From assembly GCA_002300355.1 (NCBI GenBank), contig NSGV01000001.1, positions 4,464,001 to 4,528,000 on the forward strand: a DNA stretch of 64,000 nucleotides, in the 5' to 3' direction. Under the pieces are notes generated by a model. It was given only the letters and a program-made list of their open reading frames with translations, was not told the DNA's origin and ran no database searches. Shown here in pieces: positions 9,151 through 17,485 of this stretch; positions within the stretch are counted from its first letter, which is position 1, and every line of letters starts with the position of its first letter. Source of the DNA: Streptomyces sp. TLI_235 (GTDB lineage: Bacteria > Actinomycetota > Actinomycetes > Streptomycetales > Streptomycetaceae). A program made the translations under genes and the position numbers.

Positions 9151-9636
9151 TCACTCCCGTCCGAGGATCGCGGCGGCGGCGTCCACACCTTCGCGGGTGC
9201 CGATGACGATCAGCGTGTCCCCGCCGGCCAGCCGGAAGTCCGGGCCGGGGGAGGGCGCCGCGCCGGTGCGGCGGAGCACCGCGACGATGGAGACGCCGGT
9301 GGCCGTCCGCATCCTGGTGCCGCCGAGCAGCCGGCCGTTCCAGTACGAGGTGCCGCCGAGCGGGACGCGCTCGGCGACCAGGCCGAGGTCGGTGGTGTGC
9401 AGCACGCCGGGGCTGTGGTGAGCCGGCATCAGCGCGTCCACCAGGGCGGTCGACTCGTCCGCCGTCAGGTGCAGGGCCTGCGCGCAGGCGTCCGGGTCGT
9501 CGGCCCGGTAGACGTTGAGGCTGCGGGTGCCGTCGCGGTGGGCGATGACGGAGAGGTGGCGGTGTTCTCGGGTCGTCAGGTCGTACTGGACACCCACACC
9601 GGGCAGGCTGGTCGTCCGGACTCGCGGAACGGGCAC
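9151..9636 (-). CDS. TrkA-C (RCK_C) domain protein, KhtT-like antiporter regulator
   Basis: Cytoplasmic regulatory subunit, 161 residues, of a KhtT/KhtU-type cation antiporter. GTG 9636 has GGAGGA 8 bases upstream. The N-terminal half (TTSLPGVGVQYDLTTREHR) matches KhtT-like proteins. The C-terminal half, SIVAVLRRTG...PGPDFRLAGGDTLIVIGT, is a standard TrkA-C ligand-binding domain. Its stop overlaps the ribosome site of the antiporter gene downstream. In the Bacillus system the KhtT subunit gates the antiporter in response to nucleotides and alkaline pH; the same role here is inferred. Confidence 0.9.
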   Translation of the reverse strand: MPVPRVRTTSLPGVGVQYDLTTREHRHLSVIAHRDGTRSLNVYRADDPDACAQALHLTADESTALVDALMPAHHSPGVLHTTDLGLVAERVPLGGTSYWNGRLLGGTRMRTATGVSIVAVLRRTGAAPSPGPDFRLAGGDTLIVIGTREGVDAAAAILGRE

Positions 9637-9812
9637 GGCGTCTGTCCTCCCGTCAGCGGATCCGGGCAGCGCGCGCACAGCGGACGGCCGTCGGCAGTGC
9701 CGGAATGCGGAAGCGGCCGTCCTATAGTAATGAAACAGTAAAGTCCCTTGTCCGGGTGGGGTCGTCGGCGTCTCGATGGCCGCCGCGACCGACGCATGCC
9801 ACGCTGGACCGT

Positions 9813-10214
9813 ATGAAGGTGATCGAACTCATCCTCAACGTCCTGTGGCTGCTCTTCTGCGGCATCTGGATGGCGATCGGCTATGCGATCGCCGGGATCA
9901 TCTGCTTCATCCTGATCATCACGATCCCGTTCGGCATCGCCGCGTTCCGGATCGCCGGCTACGTTCTGTGGCCGTTCGGACGCACCACGGTCGAGAAGCC
10001 GGACGCCGGGGCGCCGTCCTGCGTCGGCAACGTGATCTGGCTGATCTTCGCCGGCTGGTGGCTCGCCATCGCGCACTTCCTGACGAGCATCCCGCTGTTC
10101 CTGTCGATCATCGGCATCCCGTTCGGCTGGGCGAACCTCAAGATGATCCCGATCTCGCTCGCCCCGCTCGGCCGCGAGGTCGTCAGCACCGACGAGCGGT
10201 TCGCCGGCTGGTGA
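9813..10214 (+). CDS. YccF domain-containing membrane protein
   Basis: Small inner-membrane protein of 133 residues built from two YccF repeats, each with two hydrophobic helices and the family motif IPFGIAAFRIAGYVLWPFGR or IPFGWANLKMIPISLAPLGR. The family function is unknown. ATG 9813 is chosen because the protein family begins MKVIELILNVLW; no strong ribosome site is visible, so a leaderless or weakly translated start is possible. It stands alone, divergent from the KhtT-like gene. Confidence 0.9.
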   Translation: MKVIELILNVLWLLFCGIWMAIGYAIAGIICFILIITIPFGIAAFRIAGYVLWPFGRTTVEKPDAGAPSCVGNVIWLIFAGWWLAIAHFLTSIPLFLSIIGIPFGWANLKMIPISLAPLGREVVSTDERFAGW

Positions 10215-10304
10215 GCCACCGGCCGTGACTCCCCGCGCCCCCGGGCCCACCTGACCCGCCCGATACGGTGGGCCGGACCGCCCGCCCCGCCGCCGAGGAG
10301 ACCC

Positions 10305-11213
10305 GTGCCCAGCTGGCGCGCCACCCTGACCGCCGCCGCCGTCACCGACCCGCCGCTGCGCGCCGACCACACCGCCGCCGCCCGGCGCGTCCTCCGCCGC
10401 GAACAGGCCCCCTACCTGGCCCTGCGCCTGCTCGCCGCGCCGCCGCTGGTGCCGTACCTGGTGGCCGGGCTCGCCTTCATGAACCTCGTCGACGACACGG
10501 CCGAGAACGGCACTCCCCGGGAGCGGGCCGACGGACTCAAGGACCTGACCGAGCGGACCGCCGAAGCACTCGACACCCCCGCCCGCAGCCACGACCCCGT
10601 CCTGCGGGCCTACGCGCACGCGGTCCGCACCCGCGGCCTGCCCGAGCACTGGGTGCACGCCTTCCTCACCGGCGCCGCCACCGCCGAGGCCGAGTTCACC
10701 GGCTTCGGCACGGAACAGGACTACCAGGAGTACCTCGACACCTACGCCCTGCCCGGCATCCTGGTCTTCACCGGCCTCCAGTACCGCGGCGGCCCCGACG
10801 AGGCGCAGACCCGGGCCTGGCGCCGCTTCGTCGACGCCGCGCAGCGCGTGGACTTCCTCGCCGACCTCGCAAGCGACCTCGCCGCCGGACGCCTCTGCAT
10901 CCCCCGCGAACACCTCGCCGAACACGGCGTCACCCCCGACGACCTCGCCCGGGCCCGCGACACCCCCGCCGTCCGCGACCTGCTCGCCGACCAGTGCCGC
11001 CGGGCCCGCACCGCCCTGGACGCCGCCGCGGACGTGGTCGACCACGCCGACCCCGGCCTGCGCGCCGTCGGCACCACCATGACCGATCTGATGGCCCACC
11101 AACTCGCCGCCGTCGAAAGGGCCGGCGTCCAAGCCCTCCGCCGCGACATCGGCTACGGCCTCCTCGCCCCCCTCCGCATCCTCGCCCGAGCCCGTCGCAC
11201 CACCCGCCCCTGA
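10305..11213 (+). CDS. Squalene/phytoene synthase family protein
   Basis: Member of the head-to-head trans-isoprenyl diphosphate synthase superfamily, 302 residues. The first acidic motif is DDTAE at residues 63-67 and the second is DLASD at 187-191, followed by the typical LAAGRLCIP. These positions would bind the Mg-diphosphate groups of prenyl substrates. GTG 10305 follows GAGGAG. No carotenoid or hopanoid genes are adjacent, so the product (squalene, phytoene or another condensation product) cannot be assigned. The first motif has Glu where many enzymes have a second Asp. Confidence 0.82.
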   Translation: MPSWRATLTAAAVTDPPLRADHTAAARRVLRREQAPYLALRLLAAPPLVPYLVAGLAFMNLVDDTAENGTPRERADGLKDLTERTAEALDTPARSHDPVLRAYAHAVRTRGLPEHWVHAFLTGAATAEAEFTGFGTEQDYQEYLDTYALPGILVFTGLQYRGGPDEAQTRAWRRFVDAAQRVDFLADLASDLAAGRLCIPREHLAEHGVTPDDLARARDTPAVRDLLADQCRRARTALDAAADVVDHADPGLRAVGTTMTDLMAHQLAAVERAGVQALRRDIGYGLLAPLRILARARRTTRP

Positions 11214-11257
11214 CCCGGGGCAGTCCACGGCAAGCTGCGCTGCGGGGTGCACCGATC

Positions 11258-11279
11258 AAGCGGCGCGGGGAACTGCGCG
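11258..11279 (+). repeat. Possible streptomycete intergenic repeat
   Basis: The segment with GGCGCGGGGAACTGCGCG resembles a short sequence seen in many intergenic regions of streptomycete chromosomes. It lies in a 223-base gene-free gap. Recognition is from memory and no copy number is implied. Confidence 0.4.
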
Positions 11280-11436
11280 CGGCGGCACGGCGCGACCCTG
11301 CGGTCCCGTCCCCGCCGTTCCGCCCCGGGCGGTCGGGGCTTCCCCCGCAGGCGTGAATCCGTTGGACAACCGCCCCGCCCGCGGAGCACCCTTGCGGATC
11401 CGTCCGAATCGGCGCAGCCCCCGCGTGAGGATCCCC

Positions 11437-11943
11437 ATGACCGCGACCCCGTCCGCAGCCGCCCCCGCCGACCTGCCCGAGCGCAGCCTCCCGGTCGCCG
11501 AGGCCTTCGACGCCGCGGGCGTCCCGGCCCGGATCCGCGTCCTGCCGGACTCCGCCCGGACGGCCGCCGAGGCCGCCGCCGCCCTCGGCTGCGAGGCCGG
11601 CGCGATCGCGAACAGCCTGGTGTTCGTCTGCGACGGCGCGCCGCTGCTGGTGATGACCAGCGGCGCCCACCGGGTGGACACGGCCTTCCTCGCCGACCGC
11701 CTGGGCGCCGGCCCGATCACCCGGGCCACCGCCCAGCAGGTCCGCGCCGCCACCGGCCAGGCGATCGGCGGCGTCGCCCCGGTCGGCCACCCGGCCCCGC
11801 TCCGCACGGTCGTGGACACCGCACTCGAGGCGCACCCGGTGCTGTGGGCGGCGGCCGGCCACCCGCACACCGTCGTCCCGCTGAGCTACGCCGAACTGCT
11901 GCACCTGACCGGCGGCGAGCCCGCCCCCGTCACCGCGGACTGA
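11437..11943 (+). CDS. YbaK/EbsC-family aminoacyl-tRNA deacylase
   Basis: Soluble editing-type protein of 168 residues in the YbaK/ProX superfamily, which hydrolyses mischarged aminoacyl-tRNAs such as Cys- or Ala-tRNA(Pro). Conserved features include LGCEAGAIANSLVF, the LLVMTSGAHRVD strand and the ATGQAIGGVAPVGHP loop that lines the active site. ATG 11437 is preceded by GAGGA. It is a single gene, ending 16 bases before the convergent oxidoreductase gene. Exact tRNA specificity is not evident. Confidence 0.9.
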   Translation: MTATPSAAAPADLPERSLPVAEAFDAAGVPARIRVLPDSARTAAEAAAALGCEAGAIANSLVFVCDGAPLLVMTSGAHRVDTAFLADRLGAGPITRATAQQVRAATGQAIGGVAPVGHPAPLRTVVDTALEAHPVLWAAAGHPHTVVPLSYAELLHLTGGEPAPVTAD

Positions 11944-11959
11944 CCGGCCTGCCGGGCCC

Positions 11960-12958
11960 TCACACCCGGACCAGAGTCTTGCCGACGGTGTCCCCCCGCA
12001 GCATGGCGAGGAACGCCGCCACGATCCGGTCGAAGCCGTCCACCACCGTCTCGTCCGACTGCATGCGGCCGCTGCGCAGGTGCGGCACCAAGGCCGCGTA
12101 CAGCTCGTCGCGCACCGCCAGGTGGTTGCGGACCAGGAAGCCCTCCAGCCGCAGGCTCTTGCCGACGACGTCGTAGAGGTTGCGCGGCGCGGCCGGGGGT
12201 TCGGCGCTGTTGTACTGGGCGACGGCCCCGCACCAGGCGATCCGGCCGCCGTCGCGGAGCACCTCGATCGCGCCCTCCAGGTGGCTGCCGCCGACGTTGT
12301 CGAAGTAGACGTCGATGCCGTCCGGGGCGGTCTTGCGCAGCAGGTCGCCGATCGGGCCGTCGTGGTGGTCGAAGGCCGCGTCGAAGCCGAGCCGGTCGGT
12401 GAGGTGGGCGACCTTGGCAGGCGAGCCGGTGCTGCCGACGAGCCGCCGGACGCCGAGCAGCCTGGCGATCCGGCCGACGGCGCTGCCCACCCCGCCCGCC
12501 GCCGAGGACACGTACAGGTCCTCGCCGGGCTGCAGCCGGGCGATCCTGGTCAGGCCGACGTACGCGCTGAGGCCGGTGCCGCCGAGCAGCCCCAGGTGCG
12601 CGGCGAGCGGCACGCCGGGCAGGTCGGGCAGCACCCGGGCGGCGTCCGGGGCGACCAGGGCGTGCGTCCGCCAGCCCTGCCGGTGGAAGACCAGGTCGCC
12701 GACGGCCAGCGCCGGGGTGCGGGACTCGACGACCCGGCCGATCGCCCGGCCCTCCAGCGGGGCGTTCAGCGCCCAGCCGCCGTCCATCTCCTCCCGCATG
12801 TACGGGTCGACGGAGAGCAGCAGGTTCTCGACCAGTGCCTCGCCCTCCCCGGGCGGGGGCAGTTCGCCGGTGACGAAGGCGAAGTCCTCGGGCGTCGGCG
12901 GGCCGTCCGGCCGTGCGACCTGGTGGACGGCGCTGAAGGCGGTGGCGGTACGGGACAC
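11960..12958 (-). CDS. NADP-dependent oxidoreductase, zinc-independent MDR family
   Basis: Medium-chain reductase of the leukotriene B4 dehydrogenase/curcumin reductase type, 332 residues, which reduces double bonds of enones with NADPH. The N-terminal catalytic domain has LLSVDPYMREEM, and the Rossmann domain has the AAGGVGSAVGRIARLLG nucleotide loop. The typical downstream DVYFDNVGG is present. GTG 12958 has AGGAG seven bases upstream. It is divergent from a LysR regulator, with a perfect LysR-type palindrome between them, so it is the likely regulated target. Confidence 0.92.
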   Translation of the reverse strand: MSRTATAFSAVHQVARPDGPPTPEDFAFVTGELPPPGEGEALVENLLLSVDPYMREEMDGGWALNAPLEGRAIGRVVESRTPALAVGDLVFHRQGWRTHALVAPDAARVLPDLPGVPLAAHLGLLGGTGLSAYVGLTRIARLQPGEDLYVSSAAGGVGSAVGRIARLLGVRRLVGSTGSPAKVAHLTDRLGFDAAFDHHDGPIGDLLRKTAPDGIDVYFDNVGGSHLEGAIEVLRDGGRIAWCGAVAQYNSAEPPAAPRNLYDVVGKSLRLEGFLVRNHLAVRDELYAALVPHLRSGRMQSDETVVDGFDRIVAAFLAMLRGDTVGKTLVRV

Positions 12959-13051
12959 GGCGGTGCTCCTGACACGGTCTCGGGGTCGGCGTCGACCGTA
13001 GGCCGGGCAGCGGGCCGCCGGGCAGGGTCCGCCGTCGATGGGACACCGCCA

Positions 13052-13074
13052 TTCCATGAATCCGGTTCATGGAA
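13052..13074. promoter_or_regulatory. LysR-type operator in divergent promoter region
   Basis: Perfect inverted repeat TTCCATGAA-N5-TTCATGGAA. Its core fits the T-N11-A consensus of LysR-family binding sites. It is centred 30 bases before the lysR start and about 105 bases before the divergent oxidoreductase. Confidence 0.8.
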
Positions 13075-13092
13075 GACCGTTAGGGTGGCCCG

Positions 13093-14067
13093 ATGACCGA
13101 CGGAACCCCGCGCCGGGACACCGACCTCGCCCCGCACGAGCTGCGCATCCTGGCCGCCGTCGACCGGGAGGGCAGCTTCACCGCCGCGGCCTCCGCACTC
13201 GGGCTCACCCAGTCCGCGGTCTCGCACGCCGTCCGCACCCTGGAGGGCAAGCTCGGCGCGGTGCTGTTCGACCGGGGACGGCACGGCGCCCGGGCCACCC
13301 CGGCCGGCGAACGGGCCGCCGCGCACGCCCGCCAGGTGCTGCGCCTGCTGGCCGCGATGCCCGCCGAGGTCCGCGAGGCGTCCACCGGCGAACTCGCCGG
13401 ACGCCCGGTGGTGGTGGCGTTCCGCAGCGCGGCCGCCCACCTGCTGCCCGCCGTGCTGGCCCGGGTCACCGCCCGGCACCCCGGGCTGGCCCCACAGGTA
13501 CGGATCGTGCGGGAGCTGGGGCGCGGCACCGCCGGCGAGGTCGCGGACGGCCGCGCCGACCTCGGCATCGCCACCGTCGACCCGGCCGCCGAGACCCCGC
13601 CCGGACTGGTGGTGGTGCCGCTCTTCGAGGAGGCCTACGCCCTCGCCCACCCGGCCGGCCACGCCCGCCCGAAGGATCTGCCACTGGTCGATTGGGACGA
13701 GAACTGCAGCTCCTACACCAGGAGTTGGTGGTCCGAGCAGGACTGGCTTCCGCCCGCCACGATCCGCGTCGAGGACGACACCGTGATGCTCTCCCTCGTC
13801 GCCCGGGGCATCGGCATGGCCGTGGTGCCCGCCCTCAGCCTGCTCGGCGCACCTCCCGGCCTCGCCGTCACCGACCTCGGCCCGCGGCCGCCGCGCCGCC
13901 AGGTCGGGTACGTCACCACACCCGCGCTGGCCCGGACGGCCGCCGTCCGCACGCTCGTCCGCGAGCTGCGGTCCGTCCCGCTGCCGGCCGGGTTGACGCC
14001 CGTTCAGCGACCCTCTCGTGCCTCCTCGCCCGACTCGCCCGCCTCGCCCGCCTCGCCCGCCTCGTAG
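13093..14067 (+). CDS. LysR family transcriptional regulator
   Basis: DNA-binding regulator of 324 residues. The winged helix-turn-helix is at residues ~16-75 (SFTAAASALGLTQSAVSHAVRTLE) and is followed by a periplasmic-binding-protein-like effector domain. ATG 13093 is used. It is divergent from the MDR oxidoreductase and probably controls it and itself through the palindrome at 13052-13074. The C-terminus ends in a low-complexity Ser/Pro/Ala tail encoded by GC-rich repeats, which overlaps the 3' end of the convergent glycosylase gene by 64 bases. Confidence 0.93.
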   Translation: MTDGTPRRDTDLAPHELRILAAVDREGSFTAAASALGLTQSAVSHAVRTLEGKLGAVLFDRGRHGARATPAGERAAAHARQVLRLLAAMPAEVREASTGELAGRPVVVAFRSAAAHLLPAVLARVTARHPGLAPQVRIVRELGRGTAGEVADGRADLGIATVDPAAETPPGLVVVPLFEEAYALAHPAGHARPKDLPLVDWDENCSSYTRSWWSEQDWLPPATIRVEDDTVMLSLVARGIGMAVVPALSLLGAPPGLAVTDLGPRPPRRQVGYVTTPALARTAAVRTLVRELRSVPLPAGLTPVQRPSRASSPDSPASPASPAS

Positions 14068-14621
14068 GACTCGACGGCCTCGCGTAGGCGGCGGAACTCG
14101 GCGGCGATCCCGTCCGGGGTGTAGTGCGCGTTGAGCCCGCTCGGGTTCGGCAGCACCCATACCTCGGTCGCCCCGATGCCCTCCGGCTGTGGCCCGACCC
14201 CGGCCTTCGGCCGCCGGAACGCCGTCCGGTACGCGCCGATCCCGAGCACCGCCAGGACCCGCGGCCGCAGCCGTCCCACCCGCTCGACCAGGGCGGCCCC
14301 GCCCTCCCGGTACTCGTCGGCGGTCAACTCGTCCGCCCTGGCCGTGGTGCGCGCCACCACGTTGGTGATGCCCAGCCCGAACCCGAGCAACTCGGCCTGC
14401 TCGTCCGGCCGGAGCTGCCGCGGAGTGAAGCCGGAGCGGTACAGCGCCGGCCAGAACCGGTTGCCCGGGCGGGCGAAGTGCCGGCCCGTCGCACCGGACC
14501 ACAGACCGGGGTTGATCCCGCAGAACAGCACCCGCAGGCCGGGCGCCGCCACGTCCGGGATCGTCGCGCCGTGCGCGGCCGCCAGCTCCTCGGCCGTCGG
14601 CCGCCGGAAGGGAGTCGTCAT
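14004..14621 (-). CDS. mug: G/U mismatch-specific DNA glycosylase
   Basis: Base-excision-repair enzyme of the Mug/TDG branch, 205 residues, removing uracil or thymine opposite guanine. The catalytic-pocket motif GINPG is at residues 35-39, followed by GRHFARPGNRFW, and the second loop NPSGLNAH is near residue 160. ATG 14621 gives the expected start. The last ~20 residues are a Glu/Ala/Gly repeat (EAGEAGEAGE) reading through the repeats that also encode the LysR tail on the other strand. Confidence 0.9.
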   Translation of the reverse strand: MTTPFRRPTAEELAAAHGATIPDVAAPGLRVLFCGINPGLWSGATGRHFARPGNRFWPALYRSGFTPRQLRPDEQAELLGFGLGITNVVARTTARADELTADEYREGGAALVERVGRLRPRVLAVLGIGAYRTAFRRPKAGVGPQPEGIGATEVWVLPNPSGLNAHYTPDGIAAEFRRLREAVESYEAGEAGEAGESGEEAREGR

Positions 14622-14698
14622 ACCCCCATCCTGAACGATGGATAGTCAGTTCGAATATTCGGCTGACCCGGTGGCGCTGAGCAGCGCAGAATGACGGA

Positions 14699-15175
14699 AT
14701 GTCATACGAACTCAACGCTCTGCTCGCCGCCGCGGACCTGCTCGACGTGGTGGCGGCCGAAGTGCCGGTCGCGCAGGTGGCGCGCCTGGCGCAGGGCCTG
14801 GCGCTGATCCCGATGACCGAGCGGCTGCACGGCGTCCTGAACGTTCCCGGTGACCGGACCGAGCCCGGCTTCACGCGCTTCCCGGCCGGCTTCGGCCGCA
14901 GGCTGGAGGCCTGGTCCCAGGCCGGTCCGATCGCCTACGTCGAAGCCGACTTCTTCGGTGGCACCGGCACCCAGCAGGCCGCCGTCTGGCTGCACGGCCG
15001 GATCACGCTCGGCCCGCTCCGCACCGAGGAGGGCGAACCCTCGCCCGACGAGGGCACCCCCATCTCGCAGGCGCTGCGCCGGCTGGGCGCGACGGTCACG
15101 CAGGGACGCTTCGACGAGTTCGACGCGATCGGGCTCGGCGCCCAGCGCCGCTCGGCCGACTGGCTCCGCGGCTGA
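14699..15175 (+). CDS. Conserved hypothetical protein, 158 aa
   Basis: I do not recognise a characterised family. It is a soluble protein starting at ATG 14699. A helical N-terminus (LLAAADLLDVVAAEVPVAQVARLAQGLALIPM) is followed by an alternating, probably beta-rich half containing YVEADFFGGTGTQQAAVW. There is no signal peptide or membrane segment. It is a single gene, divergent from mug with 77 bases between them. Third-position GC bias supports it as coding. Confidence 0.75.
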   Translation: MSYELNALLAAADLLDVVAAEVPVAQVARLAQGLALIPMTERLHGVLNVPGDRTEPGFTRFPAGFGRRLEAWSQAGPIAYVEADFFGGTGTQQAAVWLHGRITLGPLRTEEGEPSPDEGTPISQALRRLGATVTQGRFDEFDAIGLGAQRRSADWLRG

Positions 15176-15346
15176 CCCGGCCGGTCGGAGGCCGATCGGG
15201 GCGTTCCCGGCCGGGGTTCCGTCGTACCGTCAGCCGGCGGGCTGCCGTCGGCTGACGGTGCCTCGGCCCCGCCGGGGCGGGAGCCGTTTCACCATGCGTC
15301 CCACCTGGACTCCGCCGCGCTGACCGCAGCCCTCGGCATCACCGCG

Positions 15347-15907
15347 GTGACCGTGGCGGCCGCCGCCCCCGCGGCCGCGATCGACCCCGACGCCGTACTG
15401 CTCCACCACCGCGGCCGCCCCGCCGTCTCCGCTCCCGCCCCCGTCGCCCCGGCCGACGACCTCGCGGTGCCGTCACTCCCGTCGCCGCCCTCGCTTCCTC
15501 ATGTGCCCGCGCTGCCCGCGCTGCCGGCGGTGCCCGACCTGTCCCCGGTGCCCGGCCTGTCCCCGGTGCTCGGCTCGCTCGACGGCGTCCTCGGACTCGT
15601 CGACGGCGTGGTCGCGCTGACCTCGTCGCTCAACGGCGGACTCGGTCTCGCCGCCCTGCAGCAGAAGATCGACGAATGGCAGGCCGCGGTCATGGCCCTG
15701 CTCGGGGGCCTGCCCGTCCAAGTCCCGGCGGCCCGCCCGCGCGGCGGCTGGGCAGCCGGTCATGCGAACGCCGTCGGGGCCCCGGACAGTGCACGGTCCG
15801 GGGCCCCGACGGCGGTCACGCGGCGGGCGGCTCGGCGGCCGCCCGGTCGCGGCAGGATCAGCGGTAGTTCACGAACTGGATCGCGAAGTCGAGGTCCTTG
15901 CCCTTGA
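15347..15907 (+). CDS. Ala/Pro-rich putative secreted protein, start and end uncertain
   Basis: A 186-codon open frame with an Ala-rich hydrophobic start and a Pro/Leu/Ser-rich repeat (PSLPSPPSLPHVPALPALPA). The true start may be ATG 15294, which reads MRPTWTPP and then stops; one extra base near 15311-15320 would join it to ALTAALGITAVTVAAAAPAA to make a signal peptide. The open frame also runs through the strong hairpin at 15770-15813 and into yajQ, so the 3' end is doubtful. Treat it as a frameshifted or mis-sequenced secreted protein. Confidence 0.4.
   Translation: MTVAAAAPAAAIDPDAVLLHHRGRPAVSAPAPVAPADDLAVPSLPSPPSLPHVPALPALPAVPDLSPVPGLSPVLGSLDGVLGLVDGVVALTSSLNGGLGLAALQQKIDEWQAAVMALLGGLPVQVPAARPRGGWAAGHANAVGAPDSARSGAPTAVTRRAARRPPGRGRISGSSRTGSRSRGPCP
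15770..15813. terminator. Bidirectional hairpin terminator
   Basis: Perfect 18-base inverted repeat with an 8-base loop (arms 15770-15787 and 15796-15813), without a U tract as is usual in streptomycetes. It lies just downstream of yajQ and inside the 3' part of the uncertain secreted-protein frame. Confidence 0.8.
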
Positions 15908-16346
15908 GCAGGGCCTGGACGGCCTGCAGATCGTCCCGGCTCTTCGAGCTGACCCGCAGCTCGTCGCCCTGGACCTGCGCCTTGACGCCCTTGGGGCCCT
16001 CGTCACGGATGATCTTGGCGACCTTCTTGGCGTCGTCGGTGGTGATGCCCTCCTTGACGTCCGCGAAGATCTTGTACTCCTTGCCGGACAGCTGGGGGTC
16101 GGCGGCGTCCAGGGCCTTCAGCGAGAGCCCGCGCTTGATGAACTTGCTCTGCAGGACGTCCAGGATCGCCTTGACCCGCTCCTCGCCGTTGGCCTTCATC
16201 TCGATCTTCTCGCCCGAGCGGCTGATCTCGGCGCCGACGTTCTTGAAGTCGAAGCGCGTGGCGATCTCGCGGGAGGTCTGGTTGATCGCGTTGTCGACCT
16301 CCTGCCACTCGACCTTCGAGACGATGTCGAAACTGGAGTCGGCCAT
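15858..16346 (-). CDS. yajQ: YajQ family cyclic-di-GMP/nucleotide-binding protein
   Basis: Conserved cytoplasmic protein (DUF520/YajQ), 162 residues, starting MADSSFDIVSKVEWQEVDNA and ending in DLDFAIQFVNYR as in the family. It has two ferredoxin-like folds; some homologues bind c-di-GMP or tRNA, and the role in actinomycetes is unknown. ATG 16346 has AAGGAGA eight bases upstream. It is transcribed away from tRNA(Tyr). Confidence 0.95.
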   Translation of the reverse strand: MADSSFDIVSKVEWQEVDNAINQTSREIATRFDFKNVGAEISRSGEKIEMKANGEERVKAILDVLQSKFIKRGLSLKALDAADPQLSGKEYKIFADVKEGITTDDAKKVAKIIRDEGPKGVKAQVQGDELRVSSKSRDDLQAVQALLKGKDLDFAIQFVNYR

Positions 16347-16558
16347 GGGTGTTGGTCTCCTTGAATACTGGCTGCACGGTCACCGCCCGGCCGTACGACA
16401 CGGGCATCGCCCCAGCCTATCCAGCGCGGCACCGCCCCGCCCCCGTCCGCCGCGGCCGGCACCGTGATCACGCCCGGCAACCGAGTGGCGAACCACCCCC
16501 ATCCATCAGGTATTGTTTACCGCGTCGAACGGGGCAGCGCCCCGGGGGACAACATCCT

Positions 16559-16639
16559 GGCTGGTTGCCCGAGCGGCCAAAGGGAGCAGACTGTAAATCT
16601 GTCGCGCAAGCTACGCAGGTTCGAACCCTGCACCAGCCA
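16559..16639 (+). tRNA. tRNA-Tyr (GTA)
   Basis: An 81-base cloverleaf. Acceptor stem GGCTGGT pairs with ACCAGCC, followed by discriminator A. The anticodon loop has CTGTAAA with anticodon GTA. A long variable arm, as expected of a class II tRNA, and the T arm GGTTCGAACCC are present. CCA is not encoded. A strong terminator follows. Confidence 0.96.
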
Positions 16640-16651
16640 CAGGATAGAGAG

Positions 16652-16689
16652 AAGGGCCCTGATCAGCGGAAACGCTGATCAGGGCCCTT
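16652..16689 (+). terminator. Terminator after tRNA-Tyr
   Basis: Perfect 17-base inverted repeat with a GAAA tetraloop (arms 16652-16668 and 16673-16689), followed by CTTCGTGTT. Confidence 0.9.
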
Positions 16690-16751
16690 CTTCGTGTTCC
16701 GGGCGGGTGGGCCGCCGCGGGTGACAGCGCGTCATGCCGGTCGGTCCGGTG

Positions 16752-17435
16752 CTACCGCCCGTCGTCGGGGCGGAGCACCGCTGTGAGGTCGACGGTCTCG
16801 TCGGCCGGGGGCGGGGTGAGGTCCACCGGCCACCCGTAGCGGCGGAACAGCCAGACCTGGGGTTCGCCGTTCGGGCCCGAGGTGGTGCGGGTGATGTGCG
16901 GGTGGTGGGTGGCGGCGATCTCCAGGGTCGAGCCGTCGGCGCCGGTGAAGGAGACCGTCCGCACGCCGCCGGCCTCGGTGCTGCCGTGCACGGTCAGGTC
17001 GGCGAGGCAGAAGATGCCCAGTGAGGCGAAGGGCTCGGCGGTGGCGGGTCCGCCGACGTAGCGGTCCTTGATCAGGGCCGCGGTGCGGGCGCTCCAGAGG
17101 TGTTCATCGCCCTTGATCCAGGCGCGAGTCCCGTCCGTGAGGATCCGCACCCGGCCCAGCTTCGCCGCCTCGATGCTCCAGACGCAGTGGCCGTCCCGGT
17201 CCACCGTGACCGTCCCGCGGGTCGGCTGCCCCATCATCAGGGCGTGGAAGCCGGCCGTGACGGAGCCTGCGGTACGACCGTTCTCGGCGGCGGTGTCGAC
17301 GAGGACGCGGGCGGCGGCCGAGTCCGTGGAGCCGGGCCCGGCCGCGGTGTCCGGTGCGGAATGCGCATGCGGGCCCTGGCGGCGACCGCGGCCTTGTACA
17401 CCCTCATGACTCTCCCCCTGTTCGACCTGCGACAC
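16752..17435 (-). CDS. Hypothetical protein, possibly exported; start uncertain
   Basis: Open frame of 227 residues. The body from about residue 40 (DSAAARVLVDTAAENGRTAGSV...) looks like a LolA/LppX-type exported protein, with beta-rich segments such as TVTVDRDGHCVWSIE and ending DLTAVLRPDDGR. No lipobox or clear signal peptide is seen in this frame. GTG 17435 is the longest start, but ATG 17407 in another frame has the better ribosome site (GGGGGAG) and reads MRVYKAAVAA, so the N-terminus could be frameshifted. A palindrome at 17486-17499 lies upstream. Function unknown. Confidence 0.55.
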   Translation of the reverse strand: MSQVEQGESHEGVQGRGRRQGPHAHSAPDTAAGPGSTDSAAARVLVDTAAENGRTAGSVTAGFHALMMGQPTRGTVTVDRDGHCVWSIEAAKLGRVRILTDGTRAWIKGDEHLWSARTAALIKDRYVGGPATAEPFASLGIFCLADLTVHGSTEAGGVRTVSFTGADGSTLEIAATHHPHITRTTSGPNGEPQVWLFRRYGWPVDLTPPPADETVDLTAVLRPDDGR

Positions 17436-17485
17436 GGCACGCGCCGGCCCGCCTCGGCGCCGTCTCCCGCAGCGGCCCGATCATT

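Noticed and set aside
9705..9812. A 36-residue N-terminal extension of the YccF protein from ATG 9705
   Set aside because: It lacks hydrophobic or conserved character and the family starts at MKVIELILN; the AT-richer bases at 9720-9740 look like a promoter.
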